Origin: Clostridium pasteurianum DSM 525 = ATCC 6013
GTDB lineage: Bacteria > Bacillota > Clostridia > Clostridiales > Clostridiaceae
Length of the DNA stretch: 64,000 nt
NCBI RefSeq assembly: GCF_000807255.1
Contig: NZ_CP009268.1
Location: forward strand, 3,254,384-3,318,383
Direction of reading: 5' to 3'
The position numbers and the translations under genes are program-made. The notes under the pieces are model-generated. The model was given only the letters and a program-made list of their open reading frames with translations, made no database searches and had not been told where the DNA came from. This document shows positions 26,803 through 36,062 of the stretch, one piece after another; positions within the stretch are counted from its first letter, which is position 1, and the number at the start of each line of letters is the position of its first letter.

Positions 26803-27115
26803 CTAACTCATCAATTAATTTATCTAAATACCTAATTTGTCGCATTAATTCATCTTCTATTTCTTCCACCCGATATCCACAAATAACGCCTTTGATGAGT
26901 GAAACATTCGGATTAATATGAGGTGCTTGCTTAAAGAATGTTTCTAAATTCACTTCATTATTTATTTGTTGTTGTAATGAATCTCTATCATAACCGGTAA
27001 GCCAAAAAATGATTTCATTTACTTCATTTTTTGTTCTTCCTTTTTTCTCTACTTTTTGTATATAAAGTCCATAGATATTTGAAAAAGACATTGTATAAAT
27101 GCGTGTTCTCTCCAT
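26765..27115 (-). CDS. DUF2200 family protein
   Basis: A 116-aa protein matching the DUF2200 family throughout: [53 protein letters not shown] and [20 protein letters not shown]. Complete by length. Function unknown. RBS AAGGAGAA lies upstream of the ATG. It is convergent with and overlaps the truncated membrane-protein gene. Confidence 0.85.
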   Translation of the reverse strand: MERTRIYTMSFSNIYGLYIQKVEKKGRTKNEVNEIIFWLTGYDRDSLQQQINNEVNLETFFKQAPHINPNVSLIKGVICGYRVEEIEDELMRQIRYLDKLIDELAKGKTMEKILRK

Positions 27116-27252
27116 TTTGAAATTCTCCTTTTATAAAACGATTATACATTATACTCATACTTATACAAACAAATTGAAATGTTTCAGTAATATTTACCAT
27201 TCTATGTCCTTGGAGGTCTAGGCTAATTTCTTAACTAATTCTTCTGCCTCTG

Positions 27253-27417
27253 CTATTTCCTACTTTCATCATTATTTAGAGCCTCTTTTATATTATTCTC
27301 AACAGTTTCTAAAGAATCATAACAGGATTGATTTATTGAAGCTAAAGTACCTTTACTAATATGCTGATTAAAAAGGTCTTCAAAAAATTCTTCCTGCCTG
27401 TCATAGGGAATAAATTG
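27253..27417 (-). pseudogene. IS66-like transposase fragment
   Basis: The minus frame reads FIPYDRQEEFFEDLFNQHIS and GTLASINQSCYDSLETVENN, ending in TAG at 27253-27255. This resembles the middle of IS66-family transposases (PYER..ELLEDLF..KISEGTL). No start and no remaining ends. It abuts a toxin remnant. Confidence 0.6.
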
Positions 27418-27600
27418 ATATTGTTTTATGTTTTTAATAATACTTTTACCCGAAAGCGTAGTTTCTTGATTAAAGGATATACTATTTTTAATATAAAAAT
27501 TTATAAGTTTTATAGCCTCTCATGCACATTTAATTTGAAGATTACTATCTTTCCATAACATCACCTCCAATAAAATTAACACCTTTATTATATAGTATAA
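27418..27600 (-). pseudogene. Zeta toxin/antitoxin remnant 1
   Basis: 27430-27553 matches the middle of the intact toxin gene (58157-58283), and 27554-27600 matches the start and leader of the antitoxin gene (58581-58630). The join is at CTTTCCAT, present in the intact locus both inside the toxin and at the antitoxin start, so about 300 bp were lost between short direct repeats. Confidence 0.8.
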
Positions 27601-27645
27601 TCTAAAAAATGATTTATATAAACATACTTTTCTTTATTTTACCAA

Positions 27646-27788
27646 AACACAAGCCTTATGTTAAAAATAACGAGATATGACTGAAAATCAGATCCTTGCT
27701 AGCTGAATTTAAAGCATTAGCAAGCAGAAACTTCCAGTTTATCCTATAATGTCAGTCCCTATAGTGAGGGCTTGCCCGAACTTGCCAA
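27646..27788. repeat. Repeat A, long copy
   Basis: About 140 bp with three hairpin modules in order: a TGACT/AGTCA-type stem, CTTGCTA/TAGCAAG (about 27697-27726), then AGAAAC/GTTT, and the end block TCAGTCCCTATAGTGAGGGC. It truncates thiM at its right end. Near-identical long copy at 40103-40238. Confidence 0.8.
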
Positions 27789-28198
27789 CATCAATTCCCT
27801 TTGCACTACTATTAGTACCCCAGATTACTTTTATCTCAGACATATTACCCTTAATGACATTGGGATGGCACTGTGAAATAAATTTCTTTGCATAATCTAA
27901 ACGAAGACTGCTGCAGCCTACACCTACAAGGTCAATCACTTGGGGAATTTTTCTTTTAAAAGCTGTTTCACCTGAAATAAGCATAGATTCCATTCTAATA
28001 TCCGTTATATTTCCAAGGTTAGCTGCAAAGGCTTTAAATCTCTGAAACCTCTAAAGGATGTTCAGCCATAATAGGTTTTGCACCAAGGGCAAGTATAATA
28101 TTTGCACAATCATTTATTGAAATTGGATTTGTAATATAATGAATAAGCGGTTTTTTAAATTTAATATTCTTCTTTATTTCCAATAGGCTGTTTATCAT
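27789..28198 (-). pseudogene. thiM: Hydroxyethylthiazole kinase, frameshifted and truncated
   Basis: ThiM phosphorylates hydroxyethylthiazole for thiamine salvage. The start (ATG 28198 after GGGGGAAG) overlaps the thiW end and reads LIHYITNPISINDCANIILA and AKPIMAEHPLEVSEI, then stops at 28034. The next frame resumes with FAANLGNITDIRMESMLISG, QVIDLVGVGCSS and NVIKGNMSEIKVI, until repeat A cuts it off near 27789. A small deletion near 28040 and loss of about half the gene make it non-functional. Confidence 0.85.
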
Positions 28199-28712
28199 AT
28201 GCTTCTTCCCCCAAACTTCTCTGAATTTTTGCAAGCATACCTGACAGGCTTAATGCTTGTAAAAAAGCAAATGCAATTATTCCTCCAATAATTGTAGCCA
28301 TAAAAAACAACGGAACATAGAACAGCCATGTAAGCCCTGCTCTCCCCCAAATAAATGTCATAACAGGATATGACATTAAAGCTCCTATAATACCAGTTCC
28401 TATAACCTCACCTAAAACAGCAAAAATCAAATTTCCTTTGGATGCTCTGTATAAAACTCCAGACAAGAAAGCACCAAAAACTGCACCAGTTAAAGCTAAA
28501 GGAGGAATTGCCATAACAGCCATTCTTAATATTCCAATCATTACAGCACAAAGCAATGCATACCAAGGTCCAAGAATAACAGCACATACAATGTTAATAA
28601 CGCTGGACATAGGACACATTCCTTCAATTCGAAGGATTGGTGAAATTACAACCCCCATGGCCACCATCATTGCCATCATAATTCTTTTTAATAGCTTTGA
28701 GTTTCTTTCCAT
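28161..28712 (-). CDS. thiW: Thiamine-precursor ECF transporter S component
   Basis: A 183-aa membrane protein of the ThiW family, proposed to import the thiazole moiety. Five or six hydrophobic helices; family features LRIEGMCPMSSVINIVCAVI, PPLALTGAVFGAFLSG and a C-terminal GGIIAFAFLQ. The ATG at 28712 is used because AGGAAGGTG precedes it. It sits downstream of a canonical TPP riboswitch and a second thi-box-like structure, and overlaps thiM, so it is the thiamine salvage operon. Confidence 0.85.
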   Translation of the reverse strand: MERNSKLLKRIMMAMMVAMGVVISPILRIEGMCPMSSVINIVCAVILGPWYALLCAVMIGILRMAVMAIPPLALTGAVFGAFLSGVLYRASKGNLIFAVLGEVIGTGIIGALMSYPVMTFIWGRAGLTWLFYVPLFFMATIIGGIIAFAFLQALSLSGMLAKIQRSLGEEAYDKQPIGNKEEY

Positions 28713-28735
28713 AATAAAAAACACCTTCCTAATAA

Positions 28736-28770
28736 ATTTATTTTCTAAATATGTCATATAGAAAATAAAT
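28736..28770 (-). promoter_or_regulatory. 12-bp hairpin just upstream of the thiW ribosome site
   Basis: ATTTATTTTCTA (28736-28747) and TAGAAAATAAAT (28759-28770) form a perfect stem whose 3-prime edge (minus strand) ends about 10 nt before AGGAAGG. It may be the expression platform of the upstream riboswitch-like element. Confidence 0.5.
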
Positions 28771-28795
28771 CCATCACGAAAGCATAATTACAGCA

Positions 28796-28895
28796 TAACT
28801 AAACAGCAATTTCCTATATGACAACATCATAAAGTCGGTCGAAGCTCAAAAGCTTCCTCTCACCTTGAAACACAAGTTCCCTCGCTATTTAGTTA
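28796..28895 (-). promoter_or_regulatory. Variant thi-box-like RNA element, second in tandem
   Basis: A 12-bp closing stem (28884-28895 with 28796-28807) encloses GAGGGAACTTG, then GGTGAGAGGAAGC, a hairpin GAAGC/GCTTC and CGACC. These positions parallel the GGGGAGC, CTGAGAGGAAG and CGACCC parts of the TPP riboswitch 140 nt upstream. The other arm, normally CTGATTCGGATAATGCCG, is replaced by a short ATGATGTTGTCAT hairpin. It looks like a TPP-type aptamer whose pyrophosphate-sensing arm has been remodelled or has decayed. Confidence 0.55.
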
Positions 28896-28962
28896 TATTT
28901 TGCCATACAAGCTAAGGATGCTCCTCTTCAGCTTGTGAAAGATATACTCTTTGAAGCATAAA

Positions 28963-28996
28963 AAATGGAATATACCAAATAAGGCATATTCCATTT
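28963..28996 (-). terminator. Terminator of the TPP riboswitch
   Basis: AAATGGAATAT (28986-28996 read on the minus strand) pairs with ATATTCCATTT (28963-28973), followed by TTTTTATG on the minus strand. It lies 40 nt after the TPP aptamer and before the second element, so it is the expected premature terminator. Confidence 0.8.
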
Positions 28997-29035
28997 ATAC
29001 TCATAAAATAACTAATCAAACAGCATAAATCAAAT

Positions 29036-29118
29036 ATTTCCTTACGTCGGCATTATCCGAATCAAGTTATGGGTCGAAGCTTAAACTTCCTCTCAGCCTG
29101 CATTACAAGCTCCCCTTT
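29036..29118 (-). promoter_or_regulatory. TPP (thi-box) riboswitch
   Basis: The minus strand carries the diagnostic blocks in order: GGGGAGCTTG, GGCTGAGAGGAAG, CGACCC, TGATTCGGATAATGCCGACG and AAGGAAA. This binds thiamine pyrophosphate and shuts down the thiW-thiM operon when TPP is plentiful. All core blocks are intact. Confidence 0.93.
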
Positions 29119-29147
29119 TGAAAAAAATTATATCACATAATTTTCCT

Positions 29148-29339
29148 AAATTCAACACAATCTCCAAATCTTCTGTAGATTTACAGTCACCATCAGCATT
29201 GCGCTTATAAGTTCCCTTATATGGATTTTCGTTCGAATATATAGGTCGTTGTTTGTAATTTGCTCTTGGAACATTTATTGTCAGAACATCTTTTCCTTCA
29301 ATACTTAATTTCTGTATATTCTCATCAATTAATAAATTT
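29148..29339 (-). pseudogene. AlbA_2/Schlafen-like ATP-binding domain fragment
   Basis: The minus frame reads KLSIEGKDVLTINVPRANYK, RPIYSNENPYKGTYKRNADG and DCKSTEDLEIV. These match the end of the AlbA_2 domain (V.NVPRA...RPVY.NGNPY.GTYKRN.DGD). Both ends of the gene are lost; it lies between the Wadjet operon and the thiamine riboswitch. Confidence 0.65.
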
Positions 29340-32300
29340 TTAAAACAATTTAATTTGCTCTTCTATTTTAAATCTTGATGCTATAATTTCTTCCTTTTCT
29401 TCCTCACCTTTCGCATGTTCACTTTTCAAGTATTTAACACCACTTTTAAGCTTAGAGGATATAAGGTTTAAAACATAAATATTATCAAATCTATTGTATA
29501 TGGAATCCCCTCCAAGCCCTGTAAAACATATAAGTTGAGTATTGCTCTTTTTAGCAATGTCTATTAATGGTTTTAAAAGATGGGCAGAACTTGTTTGTGC
29601 GAAAGGATTATCCATTATAAGCACCTTGCCGCTTTCCTTTCTACTGAAGATATCACTATCATCTTTTCTCATATAGGATAATAAGCTTGATAATATTACA
29701 AATGCTGAAAGGAAACCCTCTCCCCCTGAATTTTTCGAAACTTCATCCCAAGAAATCTGTCTCTGTTTATCCTCTTCTATTTTGTATAATTTAATATTTA
29801 CTGTTCCAATTCCAACAACTCCATCATATAACTTATTTATATTGATATTATTGCTGATAATATCCTCTATATCTTCATTCTGCTCTAAAGCTTTTATGCT
29901 TTGCTCTCTTATTCTCTCAATATATTCCTTTAACCTTACCTTATAAAGCTCTTTATTTTCTTCCCAAGCAGATACACTTATGTTTAGCATTTTTAATCTT
30001 TTTGTTCCAATAGTTATGGATGAATTGCCATCTATCTTTTCAATATTCTCATGAACATCTTTTATATATTCTAATATGCTCTCTAATATTTTCCCCTCTT
30101 CTTTTTCTATGAGTTCAATGTCTGCCATCAACTTTTCCATAATCAACCCATAAGAATTAACAACTAAATTAAGCTGCTCCTTAAACTCTCTTGGTTTTCC
30201 AATTAAACTCTTCAGCGTCTGAATTGGCTCCTTAAACAAGCTTTCCTGTTTAAATTCATCCTTTATCTCAGTATCAACAACTAAATTTGTGAGATTTTTT
30301 TCTCTTTCATTTTCTTGTGCTTTTACATTATTTAAGTCTCTTTTTAGTTTTCCTACAGCACTATCTAATTCATTTAAGTCTATGTTTACATCAACTTTAT
30401 CTGTAACATTTAAATTATTAAACTCATTCAAGCTGGTTAAATTATTTTCAATTTTTGCTTTAACTTTATTAACATCTGACTTCTTACTATTAGTTTCCAC
30501 AATCTCTAATTTCAGTTTTTCTATTTCTAGTTTAAAATTTTTATCTATTAATAAACTCTTTGTTTTAGGCTCTTCCTTATTAAACTTAGCTTTAAGCTTA
30601 CCCTTTAAATCTTCTAATTTACTTACAGCAATACCATGTGCTTTATCAAATTTATTGTGTTCATCCTTTAAATTATTGTATTTTTCATTTTCTTTTTGAA
30701 GTTCATCTTTTAATTCAAACTCCTTCTGAGTATCAAAAGTTTCATTAGTATACTCAACTTCTTTTACTTCATATTTATCAGCTTTTAAAATAAGCTCGCT
30801 ATGTATCCCATTAAATTCTTCATTAAGCTTATTTATTTTATTTTTTAATTCTTTTTCTGAACTTGTAATATCCTTTGTCAAGGCATTATATTCAGATATT
30901 AAATCTTCCCTATCCTTTTCAATTAAAATTCCTGATTTATAAATATTAAACTCTGCAAGTCCCTTTGAAGCTTTTTCTTCTTCAATATTATAAAAATTAA
31001 TCGCACTGCTACATTCCTTTATTCCTTTTTCAATATCGCTTATTCTGCTTTCAGCTTTTTCTATTTGATTATGTATTGCACTTAGGCCTTCCAGCACTCT
31101 CGCTAAAGAAATTTTATTCTTTTTATACTTTTCATAGGCTTCTAAAAGTTCTTTAAACGCTTTTGCTTTATCAATATTTTTTTGAATATCCTTCTCTAAA
31201 AGCTGTACTCTTTCTTTATAATTTTTTATTTCATCCTTAATGCTTAATATACTCTTTTCTAAAGCAATTTCTCTTTCTCTTAATTCAGAAGCTTCCACTT
31301 TTAAATTGCTGATTTCTTTTTTTAACCCTTCGTATACCTCTAAAGTCAAAGCTGAATATTTTATTATGTTTCTTTTTTCTTCGTAAAAAGCGATATTTTC
31401 ACTCTTTTCATTTATCTTTACTTGTACTGCTTGTGCTTCTTTAACTTTAGCATCTATCAGCTTTAAAAGCTCACTTTCATTTAACAGTTTATTATTAAAG
31501 GATATAAAAAAGCTAATTCCATTTAAATGGGCAATGTCTCCATTCATAATATTAGTACTCGTCTCAAGCTCTCTTCTATTTATTATTGATATTGGAGAAG
31601 AAGTAAATATATCCAAAAGCTCTTTTTCAAAAAGTTCAATTTCCTTAGAGTCCATTATTAAGGAGTATGGAATAAAAGGATTATCCTTTACAAGCTTTTC
31701 GTTCTTTTCTAATGGATACCCATTTTTCTTTAGCCATTCCATTCCGTAAATTATACTGATATCTTTTTCTCTAAGTTTTTCTTCTATATCCTTAGACAGC
31801 TCTAAAACTTTGCCGGTTTTAAGTTTTATGAGCTCACTATTTAAATTATCAAGTAACTTTTTTAACTTTGCTTCATCCTCTTTTAACATTTCTATTTTTC
31901 TGTCAAAAGCATTGATTATATTTTCATAATCAAAAACCTTATCTTCCTCAAAATCAATAAACTTAATTATTTCCTTTCTTCTCTCTATTTCCTCTTCTGC
32001 CTTTTCAAATTCGGAATTTTTATTGCTCAATTTATTTTTAACAGCAGAGCTTTTTGCAAAATTCCTTAATTTTTCACTTTCCTTGCTTTTTAATTTTTCT
32101 TCATTCTGCAATATTTTTTCGCTGATATTTTTTCTTTCTTTATCTATCGAATTGCCTTCATCACTAATTTCTTTATCAATAATAAGCAATCTTTCCTCAT
32201 CAAAATATGCTTCAATATTTCTGAATAAATTAAAACCACATCTGCTGTTAAAGCTTTCCTCTAATTTATCAAAGGATGAAACTTCAGCTGAAAGACATCC

Positions 32301-33725
32301 TTTTCTCTCAGTTAAACTATTTATTTCATTTCTATTAATCTTCAATAAATTATTAATAGACTCCTTTTCCTCTTCTAAATTTTTATTTAATTGAAGCTTA
32401 TCTAATTTTTGTGTTTTTGTAATTTCTAGCTCCTTTTGTAAAATTCCTCTTATAGTAAAACCTAGATTATTAATATGCGGTGCATTGTCTTCATTTTTTT
32501 TACTAAACACAGCTAATTCAATTTCATTTTCTTGGAGTTCTTTTGAAATTTTTTGATACTGTCTATGTATCTTTGCACACTCTAATATGTTTCCTTTTCT
32601 TATTAAACTATTTTTCCTACACTCACTTTCACTGACTAATTCCTGTTGTTTTATAATATCTGCTTCTAAAGTATCTATTTCCTCCTGCTTTTTATAAACT
32701 TTTATAGATTCTTCTTCATACTGCAGCTCTATAATTTTATCATTAAGACTTTCAATTAATTGTTCTAATGCTGCTTCTTCCTTTTCTTTATCTTCAAGCT
32801 TTTCTCTTAAATATGCTATTACATTTGCTATATAATTTTTTATCTCTTCTCTTTTTTCAGTAGTATGTATAAATTCCTCACAGCATGTAAGTATATCCTT
32901 AGACAACTCATTAAATAATTCAAGCTTTGCTTTTTTATCAATATTTGCTTTGTTCTGTCTGTACTGCTTAATGTAGCTGTCCAGCAGCTGCCTGTAATTA
33001 TCAATTCTATCCTCATCAACCTTCAGTTTATTTTCTACAGCTGGCAAAAACCATTCTTTAACTAATCCATTGCTATCCTTAGATTTAGTAAAAAGTTCTG
33101 AGAGTCCTGATTCCTTAATGTTTATCTGCTTAATTATAGTCTCCCATTCCCTGTAATTAATCTTATATTCCTCTAACTTGTTAAAGTAATTTTTTGTGGT
33201 TACAGGATTATTCATATCATAATAATTAAACTTTAACTGCCTATCCTTTTTCAAAGCTTCAAACAAACTTTTGCAATTAGTAAAGCTCTTTATTATTTTT
33301 CTTTCATTTTTTTCTTCAACAATAGGGATACTGTTAATGTCATATTCATTTTTTTCTCTGTACTCATGAATAAAGTTTATAATATCCAATCTTTCTTTAG
33401 AGTTTTCATCAGAAGCAGCTTCCCTTTTTCTCACCATCATACCTGTTAATAAATAACCTGCTCCATCATCAAGCTTCCATTCTATTAATATATAAGTAGG
33501 AACTCCCGATGTAAAATAACTTTCAAAGGCTCTGTCTTTTGTGTTTCTATATCTTCTATTAACAAATGGAGCCATAATCATTTGCACAAGTACAGATTTT
33601 CCACCGCCATTTCTTAAATTAAGCATAGCATTTTCGCCATCTAAATAAAATTTTTCATCATCTATTTTCATAGTATTGTAATTATAATTCAAATTTACAA
33701 ACCTAATTTTATTTATCTTACTCAT
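29340..33725 (-). CDS. jetC: Wadjet SMC-like ATPase JetC
   Basis: A 1461-aa condensin-like protein. The N-terminal head has Walker A RNGGGKSV (about residues 36-43). Very long Lys/Glu-rich coiled coils fill residues 250-1250, broken near residues 640-720 by a hinge-like segment. The C-terminal head has signature NSGGEGF and Walker B KVLIMDNPFAQTSS. The usual catalytic Glu after the Walker B Asp is Asn here, which may be typical of this subtype. JetC forms the DNA-extruding motor with JetA and JetB, and JetD cleaves the extruded circular DNA. It overlaps jetB by 8 nt. Confidence 0.92.
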   Translation of the reverse strand: MSKINKIRFVNLNYNYNTMKIDDEKFYLDGENAMLNLRNGGGKSVLVQMIMAPFVNRRYRNTKDRAFESYFTSGVPTYILIEWKLDDGAGYLLTGMMVRKREAASDENSKERLDIINFIHEYREKNEYDINSIPIVEEKNERKIIKSFTNCKSLFEALKKDRQLKFNYYDMNNPVTTKNYFNKLEEYKINYREWETIIKQINIKESGLSELFTKSKDSNGLVKEWFLPAVENKLKVDEDRIDNYRQLLDSYIKQYRQNKANIDKKAKLELFNELSKDILTCCEEFIHTTEKREEIKNYIANVIAYLREKLEDKEKEEAALEQLIESLNDKIIELQYEEESIKVYKKQEEIDTLEADIIKQQELVSESECRKNSLIRKGNILECAKIHRQYQKISKELQENEIELAVFSKKNEDNAPHINNLGFTIRGILQKELEITKTQKLDKLQLNKNLEEEKESINNLLKINRNEINSLTERKGCLSAEVSSFDKLEESFNSRCGFNLFRNIEAYFDEERLLIIDKEISDEGNSIDKERKNISEKILQNEEKLKSKESEKLRNFAKSSAVKNKLSNKNSEFEKAEEEIERRKEIIKFIDFEEDKVFDYENIINAFDRKIEMLKEDEAKLKKLLDNLNSELIKLKTGKVLELSKDIEEKLREKDISIIYGMEWLKKNGYPLEKNEKLVKDNPFIPYSLIMDSKEIELFEKELLDIFTSSPISIINRRELETSTNIMNGDIAHLNGISFFISFNNKLLNESELLKLIDAKVKEAQAVQVKINEKSENIAFYEEKRNIIKYSALTLEVYEGLKKEISNLKVEASELREREIALEKSILSIKDEIKNYKERVQLLEKDIQKNIDKAKAFKELLEAYEKYKKNKISLARVLEGLSAIHNQIEKAESRISDIEKGIKECSSAINFYNIEEEKASKGLAEFNIYKSGILIEKDREDLISEYNALTKDITSSEKELKNKINKLNEEFNGIHSELILKADKYEVKEVEYTNETFDTQKEFELKDELQKENEKYNNLKDEHNKFDKAHGIAVSKLEDLKGKLKAKFNKEEPKTKSLLIDKNFKLEIEKLKLEIVETNSKKSDVNKVKAKIENNLTSLNEFNNLNVTDKVDVNIDLNELDSAVGKLKRDLNNVKAQENEREKNLTNLVVDTEIKDEFKQESLFKEPIQTLKSLIGKPREFKEQLNLVVNSYGLIMEKLMADIELIEKEEGKILESILEYIKDVHENIEKIDGNSSITIGTKRLKMLNISVSAWEENKELYKVRLKEYIERIREQSIKALEQNEDIEDIISNNININKLYDGVVGIGTVNIKLYKIEEDKQRQISWDEVSKNSGGEGFLSAFVILSSLLSYMRKDDSDIFSRKESGKVLIMDNPFAQTSSAHLLKPLIDIAKKSNTQLICFTGLGGDSIYNRFDNIYVLNLISSKLKSGVKYLKSEHAKGEEEKEEIIASRFKIEEQIKLF

Positions 33726-34425
33726 TTATCTCTTCTCCTAAAGCTTTTAGCACCCTATTGTAATTATTTTTATTTAAAAGGTTCCAATCCATAAAACTAT
33801 CCAGCTTTTTAGTTGTTTTAATCATATCATCGCCTTTAATATAGTAAATTAAACCTTGGCTATCCAAAAAATCTAAAATTGCATTTATAAAGCCTTCTTT
33901 TGTGGTCTTGGACATACTTTTCTTTTCACTGCTTTTTAAAGCTTCAAACCTCTCAAGTATATTTTCATAGGCAATTCCACTTTCTTCATTATTATGTGAT
34001 CTTTCAATACCATCCTTTAATCTGTCAGTAATAATATTTAAAAATTCACCAACTTTAATGTACTCTCTGGATTTACTGGTAACACTTTGAGAATTATAAA
34101 ACTCCACCAAAAGAGTTAATATAACAAATTGCGATAAATAATAATCCTTATCATTTGCTCCAGATTTACACAGTATTTTTTTAAGCTCACCCTTTGAATA
34201 TCCTATAAAATCATTGTCTTCCTTTGGTATTAGGTATACTACTCCGCCGTATTTTTTAACATAACATTCTGAAGCTTCTCCCAATTCTTTAACAAGCTCA
34301 GTTACATTTTCATTTTCAGAGTAAATTTTGTAAAGCTCTTCCGCTCCTTCTTTCAGTTCACCATGCTTTAATAAATGATAAAATATTTTATTGCTTATTT
34401 TAATTTCTTCAGTAGTATATGCCAT
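33718..34425 (-). CDS. jetB: Wadjet subunit JetB (DUF6063-like)
   Basis: A 235-aa small winged-helix (MksE-like) subunit that binds the kleisin. It starts MAYTTEEIKISNKIFYHLLK and has VYLIPKEDNDFIGYSKGELK and GLIYYIKGDDMIKTTKKLD near the end, as in the DUF6063 group. Its ATG overlaps the jetA stop as TAATG, with AGGAGG 12 nt upstream, so the genes are translationally coupled. Assignment rests on position and size as well as remembered similarity. Confidence 0.85.
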   Translation of the reverse strand: MAYTTEEIKISNKIFYHLLKHGELKEGAEELYKIYSENENVTELVKELGEASECYVKKYGGVVYLIPKEDNDFIGYSKGELKKILCKSGANDKDYYLSQFVILTLLVEFYNSQSVTSKSREYIKVGEFLNIITDRLKDGIERSHNNEESGIAYENILERFEALKSSEKKSMSKTTKEGFINAILDFLDSQGLIYYIKGDDMIKTTKKLDSFMDWNLLNKNNYNRVLKALGEEINE

Positions 34426-36050
34426 TATAACCTTAAGCCTCCTGACTTTATAATCTCTATAGAAATATCCGAGCATATGAAGTTTTTTATATCTCCATTT
34501 TCATTTCTTAAACCTTCTAATTTAATATCCTCATGGTCTAATATTTTTTCAACCTTTATCTTTGTTATTTTCTTAAAACTGTTATTAGCATCTATAATTT
34601 CTAAAATACTTTTATTAAGCTGAAATTCTATTTCTCCAGATTCAACAAAATTTTTTCTTTCTTCTCTTATTTCAGCTATATCTATAGTTCTATTTTTTAA
34701 CATTTCAATAATCACTTCTCTGAATATCTCCACTGTTGGTATCAAAGTAATCATTAATGTTTCACTTTCCTTTATTAAAGAATTAATTTCCCCTAAAGAA
34801 ATTTTATCACGTCCAATTGCCAGCTCTAAAAATATTTCTATTACACCTTTATACTTTTCCAGTCTTTCTAGCTTTTTCTTATTTTCAGCTTCAATTAATC
34901 CCTCTTCATCAAAGGAAATTTCCTCATTCTCTTCTATTTCAGCTTTTCTGATTACCTTTTGATATTCTAAAGCTTTATTTATATTGTAATATTTTTCCAG
35001 ATGCATTTTAAATAATGGTCTTAAAAATATATCAATATCCTCTAATTTATTTGGGTTGTCTAGTATTCTATCATATACTTCTTTCCTAAAATTAAATCTT
35101 TCAATTAATGACATTTTCGAAATATTTTCAAGTTCTTTTCCATAAACATCCTTTAAATCAAAATGTTTTTTTAATACTCTTTGATCTTCATCAATAGTTC
35201 TACTTAAATATTTTTCTATTATTCTTAGATTATTAAGATTTTCTTCTTCCTCTTTATTTAATTCTTTAATATGTATATCATGCTCAATAAACTCATTAAT
35301 TTTTTCATTTACCATTTCTCTGTGAATAATAAATTGTTTCTTAGTATTATTTAAAATATCTATATTCCCTTCCATCATGGACTTATAGTCTTTAGTTGAA
35401 TATGCAAGTGGATTTTCCTTTATCTTTCTTATGGCATCCTCCATACTTTGAACTCTTATTCTAAGCATATTAAATATATTTTTAATATCATCTGCTGCCT
35501 TATCATAAGATGCTTTTTCTAAATGCATTTTAAATACAATTTCATGAATAGTAATTTTTAAATTTTCCTCTATTTCTAAGGTAGATAAAAGCAGTGAATA
35601 TCCATCATCCGTCAGAGAGTATGACACCCTTCTTACCCCTTCAATATATTCCATTTTATTTTTAATAAAATTTATGTTAATATCTTTATATTGTCCCTCT
35701 TTAAAATTATAAGCTTTAAAATACATGGCATTACCTTCGTCACATAAAATTGTATTAACTATGAATTCCCCTAAACCCCTGCATTCTTCATATATAATCC
35801 CCTTTTTAAAATGGAGATTGTTAAGCTCATCAATAAAAGCAGCTATATGATCAATAGTACATATTTCTTCCTTTAGGGATTGCTCCATTATGTAAAGCAA
35901 AACTGAAAATATTAAATTATCTTGTTCATAGCCCTCTTCAAAACCATACTTTTTCCAAGTTCCCTTAGCTATACTATTTCTAAAAAGCAAAGCATAAGCA
36001 CCAATTTTTTTCATTCTAATATGCTGCACATCTAAAAAGCTTAAATCCAT
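34425..36050 (-). CDS. jetA: Wadjet kleisin-type subunit JetA (DUF5716-like)
   Basis: 541 aa. The N-terminus (MDLSFLDVQHIRMKKIGAYA, LFRNSIAKGTWKKYGFEEGY) and all-helical, highly charged body match the JetA family of type II-like Wadjet systems. JetA bridges the two JetC heads in the loop-extruding complex. Coiled-coil segments lie around residues 190-300 and 375-420. It follows jetD after 12 nt and overlaps jetB. No Walker or nuclease motifs. Confidence 0.85.
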   Translation of the reverse strand: MDLSFLDVQHIRMKKIGAYALLFRNSIAKGTWKKYGFEEGYEQDNLIFSVLLYIMEQSLKEEICTIDHIAAFIDELNNLHFKKGIIYEECRGLGEFIVNTILCDEGNAMYFKAYNFKEGQYKDININFIKNKMEYIEGVRRVSYSLTDDGYSLLLSTLEIEENLKITIHEIVFKMHLEKASYDKAADDIKNIFNMLRIRVQSMEDAIRKIKENPLAYSTKDYKSMMEGNIDILNNTKKQFIIHREMVNEKINEFIEHDIHIKELNKEEEENLNNLRIIEKYLSRTIDEDQRVLKKHFDLKDVYGKELENISKMSLIERFNFRKEVYDRILDNPNKLEDIDIFLRPLFKMHLEKYYNINKALEYQKVIRKAEIEENEEISFDEEGLIEAENKKKLERLEKYKGVIEIFLELAIGRDKISLGEINSLIKESETLMITLIPTVEIFREVIIEMLKNRTIDIAEIREERKNFVESGEIEFQLNKSILEIIDANNSFKKITKIKVEKILDHEDIKLEGLRNENGDIKNFICSDISIEIIKSGGLRL

Positions 36051-36062
36051 GTTAACCTCCAG

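Noticed and set aside
27361-27558. A plus-strand 65-codon frame
   Set aside because: It is antisense to the zeta toxin remnant and the IS66-like fragment, which read sensibly on the minus strand.
30289-32394. Plus-strand open frames opposite the Wadjet SMC gene
   Set aside because: They are low-complexity Phe/Ser/Leu-rich mirror images of the Lys/Glu-rich coiled coil of jetC and have no ribosome sites.
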